From the NCBI GenBank assembly GCA_013214355.1, contig JABSSL010000092.1:1-64000 (forward strand): a stretch of 64,000 nucleotides of DNA, in the 5' to 3' direction. Shown piece by piece: positions 17,527-25,038 of this stretch. The stretch's first letter is position 1, and the number at the start of each line of letters is the position of its first letter. Made by a program: the position numbers and the translations under genes. Source of the DNA: Saprospiraceae bacterium. GTDB lineage: Bacteria > Bacteroidota > Bacteroidia > Chitinophagales > Saprospiraceae. The notes below the pieces were generated by a model. That model had not been told where the DNA came from. It did not search any database and worked only from the letters and a program-made list of their open reading frames with translations.

Positions 17527-17566
17527 TTTTGCATCAGACTTCAGACTTCCGAAGTCTGATGCAAAA
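17527..17566. terminator. Bidirectional hairpin, 15-bp perfect stem
   Basis: TTTTGCATCAGACTT (17527-17541) pairs with AAGTCTGATGCAAAA (17552-17566). Because CAGACTT is duplicated, an inner fold around CAGACTT-CCG-AAGTCTG is also possible. T-runs flank it in both orientations, and it lies between convergent genes, so it should end both transcripts. Confidence 0.85.
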
Positions 17567-17571
17567 TGAAT

Positions 17572-18690
17572 CTAGTGACTCTCCCTCATCTCTACCCCCA
17601 TCTTCTTCAAATTGGCCATGGAGTTCTGTTTCACATCTTCAGCCGGATTGAGCGTCAAGGCTTTCTTAAGCATTTTGATCGCTTTTTTGTTCTCTCCTTT
17701 CATCATTAAGGCTTCTCCCAAGCTATCATAAACATTGGCGTCTTCCGGATTGCGATCTAAATTTAATTCAAAGTATTCAATGGCCTTATCCATCTCCCCA
17801 ATTTGTAGCATCTGATAACCCAATCCATTTAACTGGGCGTTATTGGCCATGTGAGCTACTTGGTCTGTCGCAGCGAAGGCGGCAGGTTTGTCTCCAGTTT
17901 GGTAGAGCAGTTGGGCCTTAGTTCCTAGGTTTCCCACTGTTTTCTCGATTTTGATGGAGTGTTCTACCCATTTCAGTGCTTCCTCATGATTAAAGTTGTT
18001 TTGTGCGCAGTAAGCTGCGGCCGCATTGGGTCCTTGCCAAGTTTTTCCGACTTCACCATGTAGCTGGTGACGGAAACTGGATAAGACAGATTCTTCTAGA
18101 TCTATCTTGATGGTAAAGGCGATTTGCTTCTTCTCCCAGGTCAAGCCTACTACACCAAAGTCATTTCCGAGGTCCACAAAATCGTAGGTCAGGGGATTCA
18201 CAAAGGGGTGATCCTGGATGGGTACGTTTACCCGTAGCGCGTCATCTGTTTCCTGGTAACCAAAACTGCCCCAGGCATCTGTCTTATGGGAGAAAATCAG
18301 AGTGGCATTCCCGTCTTCACCTAGCGCTGCGTAAAAGCCATACTTCCCCGCCTTCAATGGTTGGCCTTCGATACTTACATCATCAGAAAAAGTGATTAAG
18401 GTATTTTCATTCGCTCCAGCCCGCCAAGGAATTTTCCCACCCCCAGCATCGATAAAGCCATACCAAGCAGCTCCTCCCCAGATCTTTCCCGTTCGATCTT
18501 GCCCATCGCGTTTCACCTTGGGGCGGGAATAGTTGATCGTAATGTCGGTAAGGCCGATGGTCTGTTTTAGTTCGGTCGGTGGACTCACTCGGGGTGTAAC
18601 TAGTCGCTGAGCAGTAAGGGCAGGGTTGTAGGTGTTTATCCAGAACAGGATAGCAAACAGTCTTACAAAGTTTGAGATGGTGATTTTCAT
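17572..18690 (-). CDS. Secreted DUF2911 protein with TPR repeats
   Basis: ATG at 18690 is preferred to the frame opening at 18723 because it places a normal signal peptide (KITISNFVRLFAILFW, cleavage near LTAQ) at the N-terminus. About residues 25-180 form the DUF2911 domain, with PRVSPP, ITINYSRPKVKRDG, GKIWGG and PWRAGANENT, all typical. The C-terminal 150 residues are TPR-like, including DANVYDSLGEALMMKGENKKAIKMLKKAL. The domain is common in Bacteroidota, with unknown function; it is probably periplasmic. It is convergent with E1. Confidence 0.85.
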   Translation of the reverse strand: MKITISNFVRLFAILFWINTYNPALTAQRLVTPRVSPPTELKQTIGLTDITINYSRPKVKRDGQDRTGKIWGGAAWYGFIDAGGGKIPWRAGANENTLITFSDDVSIEGQPLKAGKYGFYAALGEDGNATLIFSHKTDAWGSFGYQETDDALRVNVPIQDHPFVNPLTYDFVDLGNDFGVVGLTWEKKQIAFTIKIDLEESVLSSFRHQLHGEVGKTWQGPNAAAAYCAQNNFNHEEALKWVEHSIKIEKTVGNLGTKAQLLYQTGDKPAAFAATDQVAHMANNAQLNGLGYQMLQIGEMDKAIEYFELNLDRNPEDANVYDSLGEALMMKGENKKAIKMLKKALTLNPAEDVKQNSMANLKKMGVEMRESH

Positions 18691-18793
18691 ATTATCTATT
18701 TTCTGGTAAATAAAAATGGACAATACGAAAGTAGTCCACTCTGGGGAGCCAGTAAATGAGTTTGTGGTGAATAGAATATTTAGGGATGAATAC

Positions 18794-19564
18794 CTACGGG
18801 CGAGTAAGGAAGAGCTGAATCTTTTCCTTGTAAGACTTACTAGATAGGAGCCGTTGCCCGTTTTTCAGTTCAAACTCAAACTCGTTGTTTTGGAGATAGC
18901 GGGTCTTGGCAATGTACTTGGTATTCAGCAAGTAGGAACGATGGATTCTTAGGAATAGATCTGGATGGAGTTCCTCTGAAATGGCATTCATCGTTAATCG
19001 ATACAAGTACTTCTTCTGCTGGGTATGCAGCGCAACATAGTTCCCCTCTGACTTAATATAATAAATATCTTCTACGGATACTCGGATAATTTTCCCGGCT
19101 TGCTTCAGTTCAAAATACAATCGTTCCTCCTGATTCATTTGCTGCTGATGCGTTTCCACCAATTGCAGTATTTGAGCCTGAAACTGCGATACCTTACTAA
19201 GTTCCATGCGCTTCAGTACTCGATTTAGGGCGGCTTGCAAACGGTCCTCATCGAAAGGTTTTAGCAGATAGTCCACTGCTTCGATCTCAAAGGCCTTGAT
19301 TGCATATTGGTCGAAGGCAGTTGTGAAGATAATGGCAGGCATCCGTTCTTGCGGAAGCGCTTGAATAAGGCCAAAGCCGTCCATATCCGGCATCTGAATA
19401 TCTAGGAAAACAAGTGCTGGCTCCTTCAGATTGATTAGCTCCAGTGCTTCTTTCCCATTCCGGGCTTGACCTACTATCCTAATCTCTGGGTAAGCTTCCA
19501 GTAAGGTTTCCAGACGTTTTCTGGCCAACCACTCATCATCTACTATGATCGTTCTTACCTGCAT
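18794..19564 (-). CDS. LytTR family response regulator
   Basis: 256 residues. The receiver domain (1-120) has the acidic pair DD (9-10), phospho-acceptor Asp55 in FLDIQMPDMDG, and the conserved Lys in DYLLKPFDED. The C-terminal LytTR DNA-binding domain (about 150-256) has DIYYIKSEGNYVALHT and LFLRIHRSYLLN. Its start overlaps the end of the LytS-like kinase gene by 29 bp, so the two are translationally coupled and form a two-component system. Targets cannot be told from the sequence. Confidence 0.93.
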   Translation of the reverse strand: MQVRTIIVDDEWLARKRLETLLEAYPEIRIVGQARNGKEALELINLKEPALVFLDIQMPDMDGFGLIQALPQERMPAIIFTTAFDQYAIKAFEIEAVDYLLKPFDEDRLQAALNRVLKRMELSKVSQFQAQILQLVETHQQQMNQEERLYFELKQAGKIIRVSVEDIYYIKSEGNYVALHTQQKKYLYRLTMNAISEELHPDLFLRIHRSYLLNTKYIAKTRYLQNNEFEFELKNGQRLLSSKSYKEKIQLFLTRP

Positions 19565-20672
19565 CTATAATCGGGATTAAGGGTATTTGAATATTGATGA
19601 CACAGCCACATTCAGGGCTAGACCTTAACTCAAAGCTGTATTGATCAGGATAATGTCGTTGTAATCGTTTTTCCACATTCAACAGGCCGAGTCCTTGTCC
19701 TGCTGCGGTGCCGTGTTCCAAAGGATCAAAACCGATGCCATTATCTTCAATTTCTATTACTAATTCAGGGCCCCCTGCTGGTACCTCTCTCTTCTTGATT
19801 CGTACGTCTAATCTTCCGTTTTCTACTTTATTGGCCAATCCATGTTTCAAGGCATTTTCTACCAAGGGTTGTAGTAGAAGATTGGGAATCTGAGCCGCAA
19901 ATGTCTCCGGAGCAACGTCAAAATCAGCAATGAGACGATCCTGGAAACGTACTTGCTCAATAGCTAAATAATTTCGTAGGAATTGTACCTCTTCCGCTAC
20001 TGACACAATATGGCGATCTTCATTTTGCAGTACTTGCCGGAGCATATCTCCAAGCTGGGTAATCATTTTTTGCGCGGCCTTTTTATCCCAATCAATCAGG
20101 GCGGATACCGAATGTAAGGTATTGAATAAAAAGTGAGGTTGTAGCTGCATTAGGAGGGCATCCAATTGGGCCCGATTCAGTTCGATCACCTTCTGCTGAT
20201 AGTTATGATATAGTTCAAAGGCTACCCAAACGCCCACAAAAATAAAAGTTTGGATTAGGCTGATGGAAAGGTTCCCGATAAAAACAGGAAGTCGGTTGGC
20301 TTGCCCCCAACTAGTAAAGTAGCCCAATTGAAAGAAGGTAAATACATCCGTCAATAAGGTAAGCATAACCACATGCAAAATTGCCATACCTAACACCCCC
20401 AAGACTATTCGCCCCAGCTGGACGCCTTTCCGTTGCGGAAGCCAACGCAGAAATGCCTGGGCTAAACGGTACAGGAAGGGGCTCAACAATACCCAACTGA
20501 AGTAGCGACCGTAAAATTTGACGCTTAGTACATACCAACTGAAGGGGAATTCAAAATTATTAATCTGGTAACCCACATATTCTTGCAGCAGCTGGAGCGT
20601 GCCTAAGATTAAAGCTACTACCAGCAGGTAGTACCAAGGAATTGGCAGCGCTTTAATCCTACTCCATTTCAT
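19536..20672 (-). CDS. LytS-like sensor histidine kinase
   Basis: 378 residues from the ATG at 20672. The frame could open at GTG 20759, but a minus-strand -7 box (20693-20700) lies between the two, which makes 20672 the better start. Four hydrophobic segments occupy about residues 10-150. The kinase core begins with LMQLQPHFLFNTLHS, carrying the phospho-acceptor His of the PF06580 family, followed by the N box NLLLQPLVENALKHG and ATPase motifs DNGIGFD and GQGLGLLNVEKRL. It is the partner of the LytTR regulator that overlaps its 3' end. Confidence 0.92.
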   Translation of the reverse strand: MKWSRIKALPIPWYYLLVVALILGTLQLLQEYVGYQINNFEFPFSWYVLSVKFYGRYFSWVLLSPFLYRLAQAFLRWLPQRKGVQLGRIVLGVLGMAILHVVMLTLLTDVFTFFQLGYFTSWGQANRLPVFIGNLSISLIQTFIFVGVWVAFELYHNYQQKVIELNRAQLDALLMQLQPHFLFNTLHSVSALIDWDKKAAQKMITQLGDMLRQVLQNEDRHIVSVAEEVQFLRNYLAIEQVRFQDRLIADFDVAPETFAAQIPNLLLQPLVENALKHGLANKVENGRLDVRIKKREVPAGGPELVIEIEDNGIGFDPLEHGTAAGQGLGLLNVEKRLQRHYPDQYSFELRSSPECGCVINIQIPLIPIIDAGKNDHSR

Positions 20673-20692
20673 GGGTTGGTCTATTTTCTCAG

Positions 20693-20700
20693 CAAATTTA
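20693..20700 (-). promoter_or_regulatory. -7 box (TAAATTTG) of the LytS/LytTR operon
   Basis: CAAATTTA on the plus strand is TAAATTTG on the minus strand, an exact TAnnTTTG match 20 bp before the ATG at 20672. It sets the start of the kinase gene at that ATG. Confidence 0.55.
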
Positions 20701-20779
20701 ACCCATTCTGAATAGCCTTTGTTAATTTTGATAACGAACTGCACACAACTCTTGATCACCGACTGTAATCTAACTATTC

Positions 20780-21232
20780 ATGAAAAACCTACACTTGAAT
20801 ATCTCTTTGTTATGTTGCTTATTTCTCTGGGCTTGTAATAATAATTCCAATCAAGAAGGGATACATTTTGCTACCCTAACGTATAGCCAAATGCACGATG
20901 CTGTATTTAGTCAATCTGATGGAGAACGGATCGAATGGCATGGCGAAGCGCTTGAGCTAACTGCTGTGGATGATCTGGCCCTCATGCAAGAAGCGGACTG
21001 TACCTCAGGATCATGTGGAAAATTAGTCCAACTGACAAATTCGGGAGCACAAGCTATTGAAGCCGTTGTGCAATCCACCTTCTCCATTCCAGACTTTCCA
21101 CCCTATACTGCTACCAAATTGCGAATCGCTCCGAATACAACGGCCACTGTGGGCTGTTCTAAGCTTTGCCTGGATGGCCAAGAAGTCGTCTTTTCGCCTA
21201 AAATAGTAGGCGCTACCTATCTCTCAGAATAG
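20780..21232 (+). CDS. Hypothetical lipoprotein
   Basis: 150 residues. The N-terminus LNISLLCCLFLWAC is a lipoprotein signal with Cys19 as the acylation site. The rest shows QEADCTSGSCGKLVQLTNSG, TFSIPDFPPYTATKLRIAPNTTATVGCSKLC and a C-terminal beta pattern, suggesting a small beta-sandwich with two disulfides. No family is recognised. It is divergent from the LytS-like kinase, so it could be a target of that system, but nothing shows this directly. Confidence 0.7.
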   Translation: MKNLHLNISLLCCLFLWACNNNSNQEGIHFATLTYSQMHDAVFSQSDGERIEWHGEALELTAVDDLALMQEADCTSGSCGKLVQLTNSGAQAIEAVVQSTFSIPDFPPYTATKLRIAPNTTATVGCSKLCLDGQEVVFSPKIVGATYLSE

Positions 21233-21273
21233 ATAGAGCACCTACCATAAGTAGTACGACAATCGGGTCTATG

Positions 21274-22062
21274 TTAATGATGATTTAAAAGGACCTTGCT
21301 CGCTTCCCTCAGCAGCCCACCAGCTTGCAGGCTTCCCAAATCTTCCCTATCCTCCTGCTTTACCAGTAGCAGGATATTCGCCTTGCGTTGCTTCAATTCT
21401 TCCGCTATCGCTCGTGTTTTCGCTAATAAACTCTCATCGGAACCATTGGCAAAAACCAGAATGGGCATTTGTAAGCCCTCCGCATGCTTTAAGCCTCTTT
21501 CATCCATATTGCCCCAATCCTTCACGCCGACAAAACTTAGACTTTGGACATAGGATCGAGACATACCAGCAAAGGAAAAGGCGGGTCTACTCCCCTCCTC
21601 ATAGCCTAAGAAATGAAATCGATCCTGCTCAATCGAATGCTCTTCTTTGATCTTATCCATTAAGTCATTTAGCGCGTGGTGGGCGGGATGATTCATCCAC
21701 CCATATTTGCCATCCTTGGGCGCATCAACTACGATTACAATCCAGTCCTGATTGTGACTCTTCGCAAACAACTTCTTTACTAACCATTTGGCTTTGTCAC
21801 TATGCTGCTCCATGGCAGGAAACACCAGCATAGCCGGGTAAGCTCTATCCGCTTGATAATTTTCAGGTAGTAATTTCAGATAGGTAAAAGCCACGCCATT
21901 GCGTGCTTTGAATGGTTGAAAAACAGGCTCTTCCAATGCCACAGCAGTGGGTTCGCTTGGTTTAAGGGCTTCCTGCTCGGCTGGCGCCTCGTTTAGTTTC
22001 CCGGAACAACCACTAGCTGCCATTCCGATTAATAGCAGTAGTGTGACATACAGATTTTTCAT
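21274..22062 (-). CDS. Lipoprotein alpha/beta hydrolase homologue with degenerate nucleophile elbow
   Basis: 262 residues with a lipoprotein signal (MAASGC, Cys19). The fold resembles PHB-depolymerase-like hydrolases: YPAMLVFPAMEQH as oxyanion strand, DWIVIVVDAPKDGKYGW, and an elbow in FLGYEEGSRPAF. In the elbow the expected catalytic serine is Glu, giving G-Y-E-E-G, so ordinary esterase activity is unlikely. A late NGSDESLLAKT would be the acid region. It may be a binding or regulatory protein. It is on the minus strand and convergent with the small lipoprotein at 20780-21232. Confidence 0.65.
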   Translation of the reverse strand: MKNLYVTLLLLIGMAASGCSGKLNEAPAEQEALKPSEPTAVALEEPVFQPFKARNGVAFTYLKLLPENYQADRAYPAMLVFPAMEQHSDKAKWLVKKLFAKSHNQDWIVIVVDAPKDGKYGWMNHPAHHALNDLMDKIKEEHSIEQDRFHFLGYEEGSRPAFSFAGMSRSYVQSLSFVGVKDWGNMDERGLKHAEGLQMPILVFANGSDESLLAKTRAIAEELKQRKANILLLVKQEDREDLGSLQAGGLLREASKVLLNHH

Positions 22063-22144
22063 ATTGTAGTTTTTAGGAGCAAATTAGTAGCCTAGCCAAA
22101 GACCTGCCACTGCTTTGGGGTAGGCAGCAATTTTAGGTACGAAT

Positions 22145-22174
22145 GACAAGCTTCAGGACAAATCAAGGCTTGTC
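22145..22174 (+). repeat. Short hairpin with T-run, unknown role
   Basis: GACAAGC (22145-22151) and GCTTGTC (22168-22174) are inverted, followed by TTTT on the plus strand, so it looks like a small intrinsic terminator, but no plus-strand gene ends just upstream. It lies in the divergent region between the degenerate hydrolase and the lipoprotein at 22300. Confidence 0.3.
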
Positions 22175-22299
22175 TTTTCCCTTACCAAAAGATTTTTACC
22201 CTCAAGTGTCACACTTAGCTCCACTTCTGTATATGGGTAAGTAAACCATAACTCGAATTGAGTAGAACCGGTTAGGCTCAGTTTTTAAAACAGTACAAC

Positions 22300-22821
22300 A
22301 TGAATAAGATCATTCGATTTGGGGCAATACTGGCCTTTGCCATTTTTCTGCTGGCGGCCTGTGACAAAACTAATTTTGAAGCCGTGAAGGTCTCGGAAGA
22401 AGAAATCCCGGTAGAAGTAGAAGAAATTGATCCAGGACAGGTACTTATAACCGTTCGAGAAGGAAATGATGTCACCGGAGTCTTATTTGATTCAACTGCC
22501 ATTGTAGCAAGAGATCTAGGCAATCAGATTAGGTGGACCCTGACCGGCGATTTTGGTACTCGCCCTGATTACTATTTCTTTCTAGACTTCTACACTAGTT
22601 CCATGGACATTGAACGGACTGACTACCCTGTAGTCGAATTCCGACTCACAGATGAGGGGGTAACCACCCGCTACCAAGGAAACGAAATCGAGATGGATGT
22701 CACCATTACGGATATAGATGAGGCAAACAATACCTTGACTGGTCTTCTGCGGGGGCGCTTAATTTCTCCCTCCAATGTGAAGGAAGTTTCCGGTCAATTC
22801 CTCCAGGCACCCGTCTTCTAA
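22300..22821 (+). CDS. Hypothetical lipoprotein, acidic
   Basis: 173 residues. The signal ends in LLAAC (Cys21). An acidic linker with VSEEEIPVEVEEIDPG follows, then a beta-rich domain of about 120 residues (QVLITVREGNDVTG, RWTLTGDFG, YYFFLDFYTS). I do not recognise the family; the size and pattern fit a lipocalin- or jelly-roll-like fold. A strong hairpin with a 14-bp stem lies after the stop and before the sigma factor gene, so it is a separate unit. Confidence 0.65.
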   Translation: MNKIIRFGAILAFAIFLLAACDKTNFEAVKVSEEEIPVEVEEIDPGQVLITVREGNDVTGVLFDSTAIVARDLGNQIRWTLTGDFGTRPDYYFFLDFYTSSMDIERTDYPVVEFRLTDEGVTTRYQGNEIEMDVTITDIDEANNTLTGLLRGRLISPSNVKEVSGQFLQAPVF

Positions 22822-22833
22822 ATTTTGGATTAA

Positions 22834-22882
22834 AAGGATCATCCCATACAGAACCTCCATCGGCACAGATGGGATGATCCTT
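22834..22882 (+). terminator. Hairpin, 14-bp perfect stem
   Basis: AAGGATCATCCCAT (22834-22847) pairs with ATGGGATGATCCTT (22869-22882) around a 21-base loop. It follows the lipoprotein gene and stands 33 bp before the sigma factor start, so it could end the lipoprotein transcript or attenuate the sigma operon. Confidence 0.7.
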
Positions 22883-22914
22883 ACTAATCAGCGATCAAAA
22901 TCTACCCAGGAACA

Positions 22915-23463
22915 TTGGATAAGGAACTACTAATAGCTATCAGCAAAGCAAAAAAAGGAGATCGTCTAGCACAGAAGAAGCTTTTCGATCAATTCCTCCC
23001 CTACCTTTCGGTGGTTTGTAGGAGGTATGCCTACGATTCCTCCGTCGTGCCGGATGCTATTCAGGAGAGCTTTATCGCCGTCTTTCGAAACCTCGATACC
23101 TACGATCATAAAAAGGGGCCGTTCAAGGCCTGGATACGAAAAGTCGCCATCAACGCCACTTTGCGCTTAGCTAGAACAAGAACGAACACAGAAGAGCTTT
23201 CCGAACAAATGGGAGAAGTTCCGACTACCGCCATCAGCATCTGGGAATTTGAAAATGAAGAGCTAATGATACTGTTGAAGAAGATGCCTACCAACTACCG
23301 AGAGGTCTTTAATCTTTTTGTCATCGACGAGTTCACGCACAAGGAAATTGCCCAGCTCTTAGGCATCTCGGAAATGGTCTCTCGGCAAAAGCTATCGCGG
23401 GCGCGAAAATGGCTGAAGACCCATTGTACAAGAGGACTAAAGGCTACCAATTTATCGCGCTAA
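22915..23463 (+). CDS. ECF RNA polymerase sigma factor
   Basis: 182 residues. Region 2 is seen in FDQFLPYLSVVCRRYAYD and PDAIQESFIAVFRNLDTYD, region 4 in PTNYREVFNLFVIDEFTHKEIAQLLGISEMVSRQKLSRARKWL. The only usable start is TTG at 22915: the frame has a stop 28 bp upstream and no ATG. The low-efficiency start may limit the amount of sigma. It is followed after 31 bp by a protein with an anti-sigma-like N-terminus and an outer-membrane barrel, and the two are probably a sigma/anti-sigma pair. Confidence 0.92.
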   Translation: MDKELLIAISKAKKGDRLAQKKLFDQFLPYLSVVCRRYAYDSSVVPDAIQESFIAVFRNLDTYDHKKGPFKAWIRKVAINATLRLARTRTNTEELSEQMGEVPTTAISIWEFENEELMILLKKMPTNYREVFNLFVIDEFTHKEIAQLLGISEMVSRQKLSRARKWLKTHCTRGLKATNLSR

Positions 23464-23494
23464 AAAATACTAGTGATTTTCAAAAAAATGAATT

Positions 23495-24847
23495 GTGAAG
23501 ATAAATGATATTGAAGCACATATCCGTTCTCAATTAAGCAATCACACCGAGCATAGATCGGATGCGCCACTCCTCTGGGAGAATATTTCTCGGGAACTAG
23601 AACAGGCTGAGAAAAAAGACCGCTTCCCCTTCTGGCTTTGGCTAGGCCTACCGCTTATATTATTGGCAGTAGCTTTAGCTCATACCTTCTATCACTCTAC
23701 CCATTCTGCAGCTTCATCTTTAGCTCTTGAGCCAAATGAAAACCAATACGAAGCAGATAATTCTTCTCCATCTCTCACAGTTTCGGAGGGATCTACTATT
23801 CCATCTCTTTCATCCCTAACTAAGCCGGCAAAAACCCAGACTGCTGTAGAAGCAGCCGATGTTCCCGACTCCTCAAAATCCATCAAACCGGCACTATCGT
23901 TATCCCCCAAATTATTAGCAGTCTCATCTTTCTACGTACCTCCTACCATAGGTACCGAGCCATCAAAAACCTATACCGTAGAAACATCTAAAAACATTCA
24001 AACACCAATAACCGCTACCACCTTGCTTAGTCCCCTATCTACTGCGCCTATTACCCCCATAAAGTCCATCCTTAGTACAATCCCAGCTCCGCTTTCACCT
24101 TCCCATGCGCAAGCACGTTTTCAGCAAAATACTAGTCAATGGAGTCTATTATTGCATGGGGGGCTGCAGTATACCGCACTTGGCCTAAGCGCCACCGCGC
24201 CGGATGCCAATCCATACCTTCAACAATTGGAGACAAGTTTGGCCGGCGAATTGGGCTGGTATGCTGGCTTGGAAGTACAACAAATGATGGGCAAGGGAAT
24301 CTATTGGTCAACAGGATTCCTATACACCAAAGATTGGCTTAAACTAGATAATCAGCGAGAGACCGTAGAAACGGTGTTGAAAGAGAACGTCCTATTGAAA
24401 GTTACCCTAAATGCCGTGACGAGGGACACACTAAGTCGATTATATGGAGATCGGGAAGTAGAGATTACCACTCAACAACGGGTAGTGCACCACAATAGTC
24501 TTGACTGGATCAGCCTTCCGCTTAGCTTAGGTTGGCAACGGAAAAGCCCAAACTGGACTTTCGGACTGGATCTAGGTGTACAATTTCATTTCCTGCTGAA
24601 ACAGCAGGGACGGATGTTTAACCCCAATGGAGAATTCTTCTATTTCGATGATAAAAACCAGCACTATAAAAACTTCGGATACGCGATGCACCTCAGACCT
24701 AAACTGGAATACCACTTTACTCCAAAGCTAGGACTTGTATTTCAGCCGATGCTCAATCTACAACTAAATAATCAGCTGCTGGATTCCAATATCTCTGCTC
24801 GTTCTACTACTTATCGCGCAAGCCTCGGCCTGCGATTTAACTGGTAA
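23495..24847 (+). CDS. Putative dual-membrane-spanning anti-sigma factor with C-terminal outer-membrane beta-barrel
   Basis: 450 residues, start GTG at 23495. Residues 1-43 form a soluble helical end with LLWENISRELEQA, like the short sigma-binding ends of Bacteroidota anti-sigma proteins. A single membrane segment follows (46-66, FWLWLGLPLILLAVALAHTF). Residues 70-210 are low-complexity, rich in Ser, Thr, Pro and Lys, and probably disordered. Residues 215-450 show alternating strands and end in LGLRFNW, the pattern of an 8-strand outer-membrane barrel. This order matches the dual membrane-spanning anti-sigma (Dma) proteins reported in Bacteroides, in which one chain crosses both membranes and holds an ECF sigma factor. 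The assignment is from layout, not homology search. Confidence 0.75.
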   Translation: MKINDIEAHIRSQLSNHTEHRSDAPLLWENISRELEQAEKKDRFPFWLWLGLPLILLAVALAHTFYHSTHSAASSLALEPNENQYEADNSSPSLTVSEGSTIPSLSSLTKPAKTQTAVEAADVPDSSKSIKPALSLSPKLLAVSSFYVPPTIGTEPSKTYTVETSKNIQTPITATTLLSPLSTAPITPIKSILSTIPAPLSPSHAQARFQQNTSQWSLLLHGGLQYTALGLSATAPDANPYLQQLETSLAGELGWYAGLEVQQMMGKGIYWSTGFLYTKDWLKLDNQRETVETVLKENVLLKVTLNAVTRDTLSRLYGDREVEITTQQRVVHHNSLDWISLPLSLGWQRKSPNWTFGLDLGVQFHFLLKQQGRMFNPNGEFFYFDDKNQHYKNFGYAMHLRPKLEYHFTPKLGLVFQPMLNLQLNNQLLDSNISARSTTYRASLGLRFNW

Positions 24848-25005
24848 GGGTACCTACAGCTTGAACCTGAGCAATAAACTCTTGGGTGTACTGAAAAGCC
24901 AACAGAAGGTTAAACCCAAGTATAAGTACCTCCAATTTTAGACGATAAAGCGTTTAGCATTCGATTGCATCGCCAATTGAGCGCAAATTCGCCAAGAGTA
25001 TGCCT

Positions 25006-25013
25006 ATATTTGC
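25006..25013 (+). promoter_or_regulatory. -7 box (TATATTTG) of the Ig-like lipoprotein gene
   Basis: An exact TAnnTTTG match inside the long open frame. It argues that transcription starts near 25018 and that the ATG at 25000 is not used; the next ATG, 25039, has AAAGGAG before it. Confidence 0.5.
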
Positions 25014-25038
25014 GGCTCGCAACCTAAAAGGAGTGAGA

